In this document: in pieces, positions 41,154-49,560 of the stretch
Position numbering within the stretch: position 1 is the first letter of the stretch
Layout: the number at the start of each line of letters is the position of its first letter
From: Streptomyces sp. CBMA152
GTDB taxonomy: Bacteria > Actinomycetota > Actinomycetes > Streptomycetales > Streptomycetaceae
Length of the DNA: 64,000 nucleotides
Assembly: GCF_014596475.1 (NCBI RefSeq)
Contig: NZ_MECJ01000002.1
Location: forward strand, 248,001-312,000
Reading direction: 5' to 3'
Notes under the pieces: model-generated
Databases searched by the model: none
Seen by the model: the letters and a program-made list of their open reading frames with translations, nothing else
What the model was told of the DNA's origin: nothing
Position numbers and translations under genes: made by a program

Positions 41154-42122
41154 ATGGTGCGCTACCGCGAGCTGGGCCGCAGTGGGTTGTCCGTGTCCGA
41201 GATCGGTTACGGCGCCTGGGGCATCGGTGAGTCCAGTTGGGTGGGTGCGACGGAGGACGAGTCCGTACGCGCCCTGCACCGCGCCATCGACCTCGGCGTG
41301 AACCTCATCGACACAGCTCGTGGTTATGGCGAGAGCGAGCGGATCATCGGGCGCGTGGTGCGTGAGCGGGCGGGGGACGAGGTGTTGGTCGCCACCAAGG
41401 TGCCGCCGAAGAACCGTGTGTGGCCCGCGCCCGCCGGTATCGACCCGGCCGAGGCGTTTCCGGGTGAGCACATCCGTACCAGCCTGGAGACCAGTCTGCG
41501 GGCCAGTGGCCTGGACCACTTCGACGCCCTGCAGTTCCATGTCTGGAGCGACGACTGGATGGGGCGCGGCGACTGGTTGGAGACCATCGCCGAGCTGAAG
41601 CATGAGGGCAAGATCCGTCTGTTCGGTGTCTCCATCAACGACCATGAGCCCGACAGCGCGCTCGCGCTCGTGCGCAGCGGCGTCGTGGACAGCGTGCAGG
41701 TCATCTACAACGTCTTCGACCAGGCGCCCGCCGACGCGTTGCTGCCCGCCTGCGAGGAGCATGGCGTGGGTGTCATCGTGCGCGTGGCGCTGGACGAGGG
41801 CGGTCTCACCGGCCGGATCACCGCCGACACGACGTTCCCCGACGGCGACTGGCGCCACCGCTACTTCCGTGGTGACCGCCCGGCGCAGATCGAGCGGCGG
41901 GTGGCCGCGATCGTCGACGACCTCGGTATCGAGACCGATCAGATCGCCGAGTACGCGCTGCGGTTCGTCCTGAGTTCACCGGCGGTCTCCACCGTCATCC
42001 CCGGTATGCGCAGCGTCCACAACGTCGAGCGCAACACCGCCCTCAGCGACGGGCGTCCGCTCACCACCGACCAACTCGCCGTGCTGGCCAAGCACCGGTG
42101 GGAGCGCAACTTCTACTCCTGA
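41154..42122 (+). CDS. Aldo/keto reductase
   Basis: A 322-residue NADPH-dependent TIM-barrel reductase. The catalytic Asp and Tyr lie in [13 protein letters not shown], the Lys in VLVATKVPP and the His in DALQFHVWS, giving the full AKR tetrad. The C-terminal NADP-binding segment [17 protein letters not shown] is also present. It is of the YhdN/ion-channel-type bacterial group that reduces aldehydes or small ketones. ATG 41154 has GTGGAGG upstream. It is convergent with the CCR gene and separated from it by a very strong terminator, so its link to the PKS is only positional. Confidence 0.92.
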   Translation: MVRYRELGRSGLSVSEIGYGAWGIGESSWVGATEDESVRALHRAIDLGVNLIDTARGYGESERIIGRVVRERAGDEVLVATKVPPKNRVWPAPAGIDPAEAFPGEHIRTSLETSLRASGLDHFDALQFHVWSDDWMGRGDWLETIAELKHEGKIRLFGVSINDHEPDSALALVRSGVVDSVQVIYNVFDQAPADALLPACEEHGVGVIVRVALDEGGLTGRITADTTFPDGDWRHRYFRGDRPAQIERRVAAIVDDLGIETDQIAEYALRFVLSSPAVSTVIPGMRSVHNVERNTALSDGRPLTTDQLAVLAKHRWERNFYS

Positions 42123-42141
42123 TGGGGTAGTTGACGGGAGA

Positions 42142-42188
42142 GGGCCGGTCGGGGGCATCGTCGTCGCCACGATGCCCCCGACCGGCCC
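42142..42188. terminator. Very strong bidirectional terminator
   Basis: A perfect 19-bp stem (42142-42160 with 42170-42188) and 9-base loop between the convergent aldo/keto reductase and CCR genes. Confidence 0.85.
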
Positions 42189-42208
42189 GGTTCCGTAACG
42201 CCTACGGG

Positions 42209-43435
42209 TCAGGCGCTCAACGCGTTGACACGTACGGCCATGTTGCCGGACGGGTGCTTGTTCTCGTACATCAGCTGGTGTGCGAGGCCGGTCTCCTCGA
42301 AGTCGCCGACCCAGGACAGACACGGGTCGAGCTTCTTGCTGGCGGCGAGCTCGATGACCTGTCGGCACTGGCGGATGTTCGCGAAGTGCGAGCCCTGGAG
42401 GCGCTTCTGACGCATCCACAGGAACCGCAGGTCCACATCGCCGTTGTAGCCGCTGGTGCCACCGCAGATGACCACCATGCCCGCCGTGTCGCACAGGTAC
42501 ATGGAGGTGGGGATGGTGTTCTGGCCGCTGTGCTCCAGCACGATCTTCGGCGCCCGGCGCTCGCCGAGGACGTCCCAGAACTTGGTGCCGAAGGCGCGGA
42601 CACCCTTCATCCACTTGCCCATGGCCGCGCTGTCCGTGGTGTCCGGCAGCCGGCCCCAGTGGTCGAACTCGTTGCGGTTGATGAACCCTTCCGCGCCGAG
42701 CTCCAGACAGTGCTTGCCGCGCTCCTCGTCGGAGACCACGGCGATGGGCACACCGCCGCGGATGCGGGTGATCTGGATCGCCATCGAGCCGAGGCCACCG
42801 GCGCCGCCCCAGATCAGCACCGGGTCCCCGGGCTCCACGGTGTGCGGGGCCCAGCCGCACAGCTGCCGGTAGGCGGTCGCGCCCGTCAGCAGGAAGCAGG
42901 CCGCCTCCTCCCAGGTGAGGTTGGCCGGCTTGGGGTGGCACTGGTAGTCGTCGACGAGCGCGTACTGCGCGAACGAGCCGTAGTTGGTCTCATACCCCCA
43001 GGCGTTCTGGGTGGCGGAGGTCATCGGGTCGGCGCCCATCCGGATGTCCTGGGCGGTCTCGTCCCAGGTGCAGCCCGAGAGCATCACCTCGTCGCCGACC
43101 TTCACACAGCTCACGCCCTCGCCGACGGCCCAGACTATGCCGGACCCCTCGGAGCCGCCGATGTGGAAGTCCTCGGGCTCGCCGCGCTTCTGCCGCCCGG
43201 CGATGACGTCGTACGGGTAGCCGAGGGACGCCCAGACGTTGTTGTAGTTGATGCCCGCGGCCATCACATAGACGAGCACCTGGCCCCGGCCGACGCGCGG
43301 CGTGTCCACGACCTCCATGGCGAAGCCCTGCTCCGGCGGACCGTAGCGGTCCGGGCGGATGACCGACGCGTGCATACGCGAGGGCACCTCGCCCAGCGGG
43401 GGCATCTGTCCGATGTCGTACAGGTCCTTGGTCAA
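42209..43435 (-). CDS. ccr: Crotonyl-CoA carboxylase/reductase homologue (enoyl-thioester carboxylase)
   Basis: A 408-residue MDR-family enzyme of the CCR group, which reduces an enoyl-CoA with NADPH and carboxylates it to an alkylmalonyl-CoA, an unusual PKS extender. Residues reported for the CO2 site are kept: Asn in INYNNVW, Glu in WGYETNYG (the neighbouring Phe is Tyr here) and His in GSHFANIR. The NADPH fold is LIWGGAGGLGSMAIQ. It is shorter at the N-terminus than primary-metabolism Ccr (about 445), and its sequence diverges notably in the substrate region, so it is probably a pathway-specific paralogue. TTG 43435 is preferred with GGAGG five bases upstream; GTG 43447 is an alternative. 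It lies 59 bases after the PKS stop, in one operon. Confidence 0.85.
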   Translation of the reverse strand: MTKDLYDIGQMPPLGEVPSRMHASVIRPDRYGPPEQGFAMEVVDTPRVGRGQVLVYVMAAGINYNNVWASLGYPYDVIAGRQKRGEPEDFHIGGSEGSGIVWAVGEGVSCVKVGDEVMLSGCTWDETAQDIRMGADPMTSATQNAWGYETNYGSFAQYALVDDYQCHPKPANLTWEEAACFLLTGATAYRQLCGWAPHTVEPGDPVLIWGGAGGLGSMAIQITRIRGGVPIAVVSDEERGKHCLELGAEGFINRNEFDHWGRLPDTTDSAAMGKWMKGVRAFGTKFWDVLGERRAPKIVLEHSGQNTIPTSMYLCDTAGMVVICGGTSGYNGDVDLRFLWMRQKRLQGSHFANIRQCRQVIELAASKKLDPCLSWVGDFEETGLAHQLMYENKHPSGNMAVRVNALSA

Positions 43436-43494
43436 CTCTTCCTCCACCTGGTGTTTCTGTCGTTGCTGTCGAGCAGGGGGTGTCGCGGGGGTCG

Positions 43495-46400
43495 TCAAGC
43501 GACGGTGTCCGCTCCGAGTTCCACTTCGAGCTCCCGGGCCAGTGACGCGGTCGTGGTCTCCTTCACCAGCCGGGTCATGGGCAGGGCGACGCCGAGGTCC
43601 TTCTCCAGCCGCTTGCGCAGCTCGGTGGCCATGAGCGAGTCCATGCCGAGCTGGCTGAACCGCTTGTTCACATCGAGCCGGGCGACGCGCATCTTGAGGA
43701 CGGCGGCGACGTGCTCCGCGACGCGTTCGGTGACGGTGCGGTTCGTGGCGGGCTGGGGTGTGGCTTGCGGTGCGGGGTGGGGCTGGGCCTGTGCTGCCGC
43801 GACGGGGGCGGGTGCCGCGACGGGCGCGGCGGTACGGACGGGTGCGGCGACCGGCGTCGCGGCCTCCACCCCACGTGCCGTACCGGCTGCGTTCGCCGCG
43901 ATCCGCAGGCTGCCGCGCAGCTCGATCACGAAGCCACTGGAGGGGTCGGTCAGGCGCAGCTCGCCGGTGAGTTCGATGCCCTGGCCCAGGCCGTGCACCT
44001 CGCCCGGTTCCGCCGCTCGCGCGTGCTCGGCCGTCATGGTCGCGTTCACCTTGTCTTCCTCGTTCTGTTCGCCGGTGCGGCGACGTATCGGCATGCCCTT
44101 GGCCTCGGCGACGACACGGCGTTCGTCGTCGAACAGGGCGATGTCCAGGGCGAGTTCGCCGTCGGCGGCCTCGGTGATCCGGCACGCGGTCCACAGCTCG
44201 TCCGTCGCCGGGCCGTACACCGTGAACCCGGTGAGGTTCGGCGTGAGGAGCGAGGGATCGGGGAGCAGCGCCAGGGCCGGCTGGTAGGCCGACCGCACCA
44301 GATCGGGGTGGACCGGGTGACCCGTGCGGGGCTCCATCGAGGCGGGCCGGTGCAGTCGCGCGACGGCCTCGCCCTGCCCGAGCCAGATCTCGTCCAGTAC
44401 GCGCCGCAGCGCACCGGCCCCGGCCGTGCGGCGGTAGAACGTGTCGGGATCCAGCCGGTCCGGGCAGCGCGCCAGGATCTGGTCGAGCGGTTCGTGCCCG
44501 GCCGGGGTCCCGTCGGGCAGCACCGTGGCGGTTCCACCGGCACGCCGCGTCCAGTCGCCGTCGCCGGGTCGGCTCGTGACCTCGAACTCCCAGCTCCCGT
44601 CGGTCGCGGCCGGGGTGAGGACGACCCGCAGGGTGTGCGCCTCGCCGGGCCGTACGAGCAGCGCCTCCTCGATGTCCACCCCGGTGAGCAGCACCGACTC
44701 GCTGCCCGAGGTCAGGGCGGCGGCGGCCCTGGCGACCTCCACGAACTCCGGCCCGTGCACCACGGCCGGACCGCCGTCGGCGCTCTCCGGCAGGAACGGC
44801 GACCCCGCCGCGTCCAGCCGGAACTCATGGGACTGCGGCAGTGACTCCAGGTCCTCCACCCAGTAGCTCTCCCGCTGCCACGGATACGTCGGCAGCGGTA
44901 CGGCACGGCCGCCGCCGTACAGCCCGTTGAAGTCGACGCGGGCGCCCGTCTCGTACACCTTGCCCAGATGGGTCAGCAGGGTGCGGCGTTCCGGTTCCTC
45001 GCGGAGGAGGGAGCCGATGGCGGTGCCGGGCAGGGCGGCGTCGTCGAGGGAGTCCTGCACCGCGCCCGACAGCACCGGGTGCGGGCTGATCTCGATGAAC
45101 ACCGTCTCACTCTGGAGCGCGGTGCTGAGCACGGCCTCGTGGAAGTGGACGCGGCCACGGATGTTGCGGGTCCAGTACGAGGCGTCGAGCCCGGTCCCGT
45201 CCTCCAGCTCACCGGTGACCGTGGAGCGCAGCGGGATGCGTCCGGCGCGCGGCTCGATCTCCCGTAGTTCCGCCGCGAGTTCATCGAGCAGCGGGTCCAT
45301 GTGGGCGCAGTGCGAGGCGGCTTCGGCCTTCATGACACGGCAGAAGACATCGCGGCTGTCCAGCTCGGCCTTGATCTTCTCGATGCCCTCGATCTCCCCG
45401 GCGAGGACGGTGGTGCGCGGGCCGTTGCTGGCCGCGACCGAGACATCGACGGCGAGCTCGGCGATGAGCTGTTCGGCGTCGGCGGCGGCGAGCGCGGCCA
45501 CCGACATCGTGCCGCTCCCGGCGACGCGGTCGCGGATCAGCCGGGCCCGGCGGCAGACCACGGCCGCGGCATCCGCGAGGCTGAGCGCGCCCGCGACGCA
45601 GGCGGCGGCCGATTCGCCCATGCTGTGCCCGATGACCACGTCGGGTTCGACGCCCCAGGCCCGCCAGGTCTCGGCGAGCGAGACCTGGATCGCCCAGAGC
45701 ACCGGGTGCACGATGGCCACGGTCTCGCCGATCAGGTCGCTGCCGTCGCTGAGCCTGTCGATGACGGACCAGCCGGTCTCGGCGCGTACGGCCTCGTCGC
45801 AGCGGATCAGCGCCGCGCTGAACGCCGGTGAGACGTCCATGAGTTCACGGCCCATGCCGATCCACTGGGAGCCGTGGCCGGAGAAGACGAAGGCGATCTG
45901 CGGGCGGCCCGCGTAGCCCGTGTGGCCGTCCTCGGCCAGGGTGTCGCGCAGGCGCTCGGCGAGTGCGTCGTGGCTGTCGCCGACGACCGAGAGGCGGCAG
46001 TCGAGGTGCGGGCGCCGAGTGGCGGCGGTGTGGCAGAGGTCCGCGAGCTCGGCGCTGCGGCCCGCGCCGCCCGGGGCGAGGTGGTGCGCCAGGTCCTGGA
46101 CGCGCTGCCGCAGGGCTTCGGGGGAGGCGGCGGAGAGGGTGAGCAGGTGCTCGGCGCCGGTCTCGGTGGCGGCCGGACGGCGGACGCCGCCTTCGTCGGG
46201 CTCGGCCTCGGTCAGGACGAGGTGCACGTTGGTGCCGGACACGCCGAATCCGCTCACCCCGGCGGCCAGCGGGCGCCCTTGTACGTCGAGGGGTACGGCG
46301 CCGAGGCGCGGGATGTCGAGACCCGCGCCGTCCCAGTCGACCGTGGAGGTGCGTTCGGTGACATGGAGGCTGCGCGGGATGGTGCGGTGCTTGAGGGCAA

Positions 46401-47478
46401 GGGCGATCTTGATCAGCCCGAGCACGCCGGCGGCGGAGCCGGTGTGGCCGATATTGCTCTTCACCGAGCCGACGAGCAGCGGCCGGTCCGTGCGGTGGCC
46501 GGTGAACGCGGCGGCGATCGCGCCGAGTTCGACCGGGTCGCCCGCGCGGGTGCCGGTGCCGTGGGCCTCGATGTAGTCGACGTCGGAGAGGGCGATCCCG
46601 GCGTGCTCGTAGGCGAGTTGGAGCATCTGGCGCTGGCCGCTCAGGGCGGGGCTCATCATGGTGTCGCTGCCCGCGCCGTCGTTGTTCATCCCCCAGCCCC
46701 GGATCACCGCGCGGATGGGGTCGCCGTCGGCGATCGCCCGGTCCAGCGGCTTGAGCAGGACCACGCCGACGCCTTCACTGAAGACGAACCCGTCGGCGGC
46801 GGCGTCGCCGAAGCGGCAGTTCTCCGAGAAGACGTTGGCGTCGACGAACCCGTGGTTCTCGGTGTTGGCGAGCAGCAGCTGCGAGCCGCCCGCGATGGCC
46901 AGGGTGGACTCGCCGGCCTGGAGGCTCTGGCAGGCGAGCGCGATGGCGGTGAGGGAGGACGAGCAGGCGGTGTCGACCGAGAGTCCGGGCCCGGCGATGT
47001 CCAGGGCGAACGAGACGCGGCCCGTCGTGGTGGAGCGCGAACCGGCGCCGAGCGAGGCGTGGATGTCGGGCCAGCCCACGCTCTGCTGGAGATCCCAGTA
47101 GTGGACATTGGTGGTGCCCGCATAGACGCCGGTACGGGTCCCCGCGAGCTCGGCGGGGTCCTGCCCGGCATCCTCAAGGGCCTCCCAGACGGTCTCCATG
47201 AAGAGCCGCTGCTGCGGGTCCATGCCCGCCGCTTCCCGGGGGGAGATCCCGAAGTACTCGGCGTCGAACCGGTCCACGTCCTTGAGGAGCGCGGAGCGGA
47301 CACGGGCCCCGGGAATCTCGTACTGCCGCCCGAACCTGACCGGCGGAACGTCCTCGACCGAGCAGACCTCGTCCATCAGGAGCTGCCAGAAAGCGTCCGG
47401 GCCGTCGGCGCCGGGGACCCGGCAGGCCATTCCCACGATCGCTATCGGTGCGGGCCGCACCGGGGTGTCTTGACCCAT
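43495..47478 (-). CDS. Single-module type I polyketide synthase (KS-AT-degenerate DH-ACP)
   Basis: A 1327-residue PKS. KS (about 10-430) has the Cys in DTACSSSL, His in EAHGTGT and His in KSNIGH. AT (about 530-850) has GHSMGE and, where malonyl ATs show HAFH and methylmalonyl ATs YASH, the unusual AASH. The next region (about 880-1140) aligns with a dehydratase but lacks HxxxGxxxxP and has Arg for the catalytic Asp (HPDLVRSAYQ), so it should be inactive or structural. After an Ala/Pro linker comes an ACP with MDSLMA near residue 1280. No KR, ER, TE or docking domains are seen. The size resembles iterative bacterial orsellinate-type synthases. ATG 47478 has AAGGAAG twelve bases upstream. The CCR gene follows. 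Confidence 0.93.
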   Translation of the reverse strand: MGQDTPVRPAPIAIVGMACRVPGADGPDAFWQLLMDEVCSVEDVPPVRFGRQYEIPGARVRSALLKDVDRFDAEYFGISPREAAGMDPQQRLFMETVWEALEDAGQDPAELAGTRTGVYAGTTNVHYWDLQQSVGWPDIHASLGAGSRSTTTGRVSFALDIAGPGLSVDTACSSSLTAIALACQSLQAGESTLAIAGGSQLLLANTENHGFVDANVFSENCRFGDAAADGFVFSEGVGVVLLKPLDRAIADGDPIRAVIRGWGMNNDGAGSDTMMSPALSGQRQMLQLAYEHAGIALSDVDYIEAHGTGTRAGDPVELGAIAAAFTGHRTDRPLLVGSVKSNIGHTGSAAGVLGLIKIALALKHRTIPRSLHVTERTSTVDWDGAGLDIPRLGAVPLDVQGRPLAAGVSGFGVSGTNVHLVLTEAEPDEGGVRRPAATETGAEHLLTLSAASPEALRQRVQDLAHHLAPGGAGRSAELADLCHTAATRRPHLDCRLSVVGDSHDALAERLRDTLAEDGHTGYAGRPQIAFVFSGHGSQWIGMGRELMDVSPAFSAALIRCDEAVRAETGWSVIDRLSDGSDLIGETVAIVHPVLWAIQVSLAETWRAWGVEPDVVIGHSMGESAAACVAGALSLADAAAVVCRRARLIRDRVAGSGTMSVAALAAADAEQLIAELAVDVSVAASNGPRTTVLAGEIEGIEKIKAELDSRDVFCRVMKAEAASHCAHMDPLLDELAAELREIEPRAGRIPLRSTVTGELEDGTGLDASYWTRNIRGRVHFHEAVLSTALQSETVFIEISPHPVLSGAVQDSLDDAALPGTAIGSLLREEPERRTLLTHLGKVYETGARVDFNGLYGGGRAVPLPTYPWQRESYWVEDLESLPQSHEFRLDAAGSPFLPESADGGPAVVHGPEFVEVARAAAALTSGSESVLLTGVDIEEALLVRPGEAHTLRVVLTPAATDGSWEFEVTSRPGDGDWTRRAGGTATVLPDGTPAGHEPLDQILARCPDRLDPDTFYRRTAGAGALRRVLDEIWLGQGEAVARLHRPASMEPRTGHPVHPDLVRSAYQPALALLPDPSLLTPNLTGFTVYGPATDELWTACRITEAADGELALDIALFDDERRVVAEAKGMPIRRRTGEQNEEDKVNATMTAEHARAAEPGEVHGLGQGIELTGELRLTDPSSGFVIELRGSLRIAANAAGTARGVEAATPVAAPVRTAAPVAAPAPVAAAQAQPHPAPQATPQPATNRTVTERVAEHVAAVLKMRVARLDVNKRFSQLGMDSLMATELRKRLEKDLGVALPMTRLVKETTTASLARELEVELGADTVA

Positions 47479-47562
47479 GATGTGTACGTGACTTCCTTAA
47501 GTCGGGCAGACCGCACGGCAGTCGGCTGCGCGGGATCGGATTCGACTCTCGCAATAACGGCC

Positions 47563-47580
47563 GGGAATGTTCAACATCCC
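47563..47580. promoter_or_regulatory. Candidate regulator site upstream of the PKS
   Basis: GGGAATGTTCAACATCCC contains the 5+5 inverted repeat ATGTT-C-AACAT, 90 bases before the PKS start and between it and the LuxR-type regulator gene. It is a plausible site for that regulator; the arms are imperfect outside the core. Confidence 0.35.
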
Positions 47581-47668
47581 GTCAGCAAATTGCCAGAGTG
47601 CCCGGTGAATTGATGTCATCAGTGGCAGGTTGCTGCCTACACGTAACGTGGAGGAAACGGCTGTGGAC

Positions 47669-48418
47669 TTACGCCTGCAACAAGCCCATGCGGGCTGCGT
47701 GGAGTCCGGCCTGGAATCGGGAACGCGCGCCGAGCAGGCGCATGATGTCCGCGACTCGTCTGCGGTAGGTCCGCACCGACATGTCCAGTTCCCGGGCGGC
47801 CGCTTCGTCCGTGCAGCCGTCGCCGAGCATCTGCAGAATCCTCGTTCCGCAGTCGCTGCTGAGATATTCCTGGAGTTGCTGGTACTTGGCGAGCGGGGCG
47901 GCCCGGTGCCACGCGGTCATCATGAGGTCGTGGAGCGCCCTGACCACGCCGGGGGCGCGGATGATGGAGGCCTCGGCGCCGGGGGTGACCACGCCGGGCG
48001 AGCGCACCAGCGCGACCTGCCGGTCCACGACCAAGGCGGCCTGCCGCACGTCGGCGGCGGCCAGCCGGATCTCCACGCCCTCGACGATCGCGCCCAGTCG
48101 GGCCAGCCGGTCGTCCCCGGCCAGGTCGGGCGCCGCGAGAATCCGTACGCGGATATCGCGCGGGCGCCGGGCGGCCAGTCCGCGTAACGCGGCGCCGACC
48201 ACGGGTAACGCGTCCTCTGAATTCGGTACGAGCATGGTCACCGAATGCTCGGCCCGCTCCACCAGGGATTCCAGTGTGTTGGCGGCGACACTTCTGTCGT
48301 CTATGACGGCGAGCGTCGAATCTTCGAGTGCGCGGATCTGTACATCGTTGACGACGGATTCGATCAACGGCCGCATCTGCGACAGCACTTCATCACAGAG
48401 GGAGTTGGAATTACGCAT
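47669..48418 (-). CDS. LuxR-type (GerE helix-turn-helix) regulator with two TTA codons
   Basis: A 249-residue regulator. The N-terminal 170 residues form an alpha/beta sensor-like region (SVTMLVPNSEDALPVVG, RVRILAAPDLAGDDRL) resembling the TrmB/phospholipase-D-like domain fused to LuxR helix-turn-helices in Streptomyces. The C-terminal DNA-binding domain has MLGDGCTDEAAARELDMSVR with the turn and recognition helix TYRRRVADIMRLLGARSRF. Two Leu codons are TTA (minus strand, 48206-48208 and 48185-48187), so its synthesis should depend on bldA tRNA. ATG 48418 follows GATGAGG. It lies upstream of the PKS on the same strand and is the natural candidate for its activator. Confidence 0.88.
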   Translation of the reverse strand: MRNSNSLCDEVLSQMRPLIESVVNDVQIRALEDSTLAVIDDRSVAANTLESLVERAEHSVTMLVPNSEDALPVVGAALRGLAARRPRDIRVRILAAPDLAGDDRLARLGAIVEGVEIRLAAADVRQAALVVDRQVALVRSPGVVTPGAEASIIRAPGVVRALHDLMMTAWHRAAPLAKYQQLQEYLSSDCGTRILQMLGDGCTDEAAARELDMSVRTYRRRVADIMRLLGARSRFQAGLHAARMGLLQA

Positions 48419-48880
48419 GCATGCCTCATCGAGTTTGCAGTATCGCGTCCGAAAAGGCAGCCGTGCTCGCAGCGACGAGGGAGTGAGGGGAAAATCCGGG
48501 TAGCGATGCGCGGCGCCCACCATTTCATGCCCCTGAAAAACACGCGCCTCTCTGTGATCACCACCCTACCGCTGAGTAACGCTACAGTTCGTAGCGATAC
48601 ATAGTCAACGCGTGACCACTGCACGGGGGTTGACATCCGGCCAGTCGCATGGTGCTGCGCTCGGTGACGCGGCCCACAGGGAGGGCAGGTCGGGCCCGCG
48701 CCCGCGCTCCCCGGCCACCATCGGACCGGCCCGGTGGGGCAACGGTTACCGCCGGTTCGGTGACCCCTGCGGCAGGCCCGGTGGCGTGAACGGCCGGACC
48801 GCGGCCAGTGGTTCGGATCTGACGCTTTTTGCGTGGTCCGAATTCTTGCGGGGCACGCAACTTCTGTACGCTGCCCGGCC
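48419..48880. other. 462-base divergent intergenic region
   Basis: It separates the LuxR and TetR genes. It contains an inverted repeat CGCTAC-agttc-GTAGCG at 48580-48596 and a wider one, TTGCGTG (48829-48835) with CACGCAA (48854-48860), 20 bases before the TetR start. No gene with codon bias is seen in it. The two repeats are candidate operators of the flanking regulators. Confidence 0.45.
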
Positions 48881-49489
48881 ATGGGCACTGCACAGCACAA
48901 CGCCCCCGGGCCGGGGCTGCGCGAGCGCAAGAAGCAGGCGACCCGCACCGCGCTGAGCCTCGCGGCGCTGCGGCTCGCCTCGGAACGCGGCTGGGAGGCC
49001 GTCCGCGTCGAGGACATCGCGGCCGCGGCCGGGGTGTCGGCCCGTACGTTCAACAACTACTTCTCCAGCAAGGAGGAGGCCGTGATGGCCACGGGCGCCG
49101 ACCGGGCCGAGCGGGTCAGGGTGGCGCTGCGGGGGCGGCCGCCCGAGGAGCCGCTGTGGGACGCGCTCACCCATGCGCTCACCAGTGCGCTCGGGGAGTC
49201 ACCCGCAGTCGAACCCGGCATCGTCCTGCGCGCCCGCCTCACCCTCGCCCACTCACAACTCGCCGCCGAACAGATGCGGTTCGAGACGACCATGGCGGCA
49301 GCCCTCGCCGCCGAGATTGCCCGGCGCACCGGCACCGACGCCGAGCGCGACCTCTATCCGCGCCTGGCGGCCACCCTCGCCCTCACCACCACCCGGCTGG
49401 CCTTCGAGCACTGGGTGACCAGCGGCTCCGACGCCTCCGCGCTGGACTCCGTACGGCAGGCGCTGCGGCGCGTACGGATCGATCCGTAG
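48881..49489 (+). CDS. TetR family regulator
   Basis: A 202-residue regulator with a typical N-terminal TetR helix-turn-helix (about 15-60: ATRTALSLAALRLASERGWE, then VEDIAAAAGVSARTFNNYFSSKEE). The C-terminal half resembles the MftR/AcrR-like group (LTLAHSQLAAEQMRFE). ATG 48881 has no clear ribosome-binding site. It lies 71 bases upstream of the TTA-containing membrane protein gene on the same strand, so it probably controls that gene and itself; a 7+7 bp inverted repeat sits before it. The inducer is unknown. Confidence 0.9.
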   Translation: MGTAQHNAPGPGLRERKKQATRTALSLAALRLASERGWEAVRVEDIAAAAGVSARTFNNYFSSKEEAVMATGADRAERVRVALRGRPPEEPLWDALTHALTSALGESPAVEPGIVLRARLTLAHSQLAAEQMRFETTMAAALAAEIARRTGTDAERDLYPRLAATLALTTTRLAFEHWVTSGSDASALDSVRQALRRVRIDP

Positions 49490-49560
49490 CCCACCGCGGC
49501 GCGGACCCCGTCCGGCACGGCCGCCTCGGGTGCCCCAACGCACAGAGAGAGCCAACTGCC

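Noticed and set aside
41154..42122. Aldo/keto reductase as part of the PKS cluster
   Set aside because: It is convergent with the CCR and separated by a 19-bp bidirectional terminator, so only proximity links them.
43436..44194. N-terminal extension of the CCR frame by about 250 codons into the PKS coding region
   Set aside because: The extra residues are Arg/Gly/Pro/His-rich without homology and are the off-frame of the PKS ACP region; the ribosome-binding site at the TTG/GTG start fits the normal length.
42131..44287. 718-codon plus-strand frame opposite the CCR and PKS 3' end
   Set aside because: Begins inside the bidirectional terminator and crosses two genes; no domain recognisable.
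45874..47613. 579-codon plus-strand frame opposite the PKS ketosynthase
   Set aside because: Antisense shadow with low-complexity sequence and no start site.
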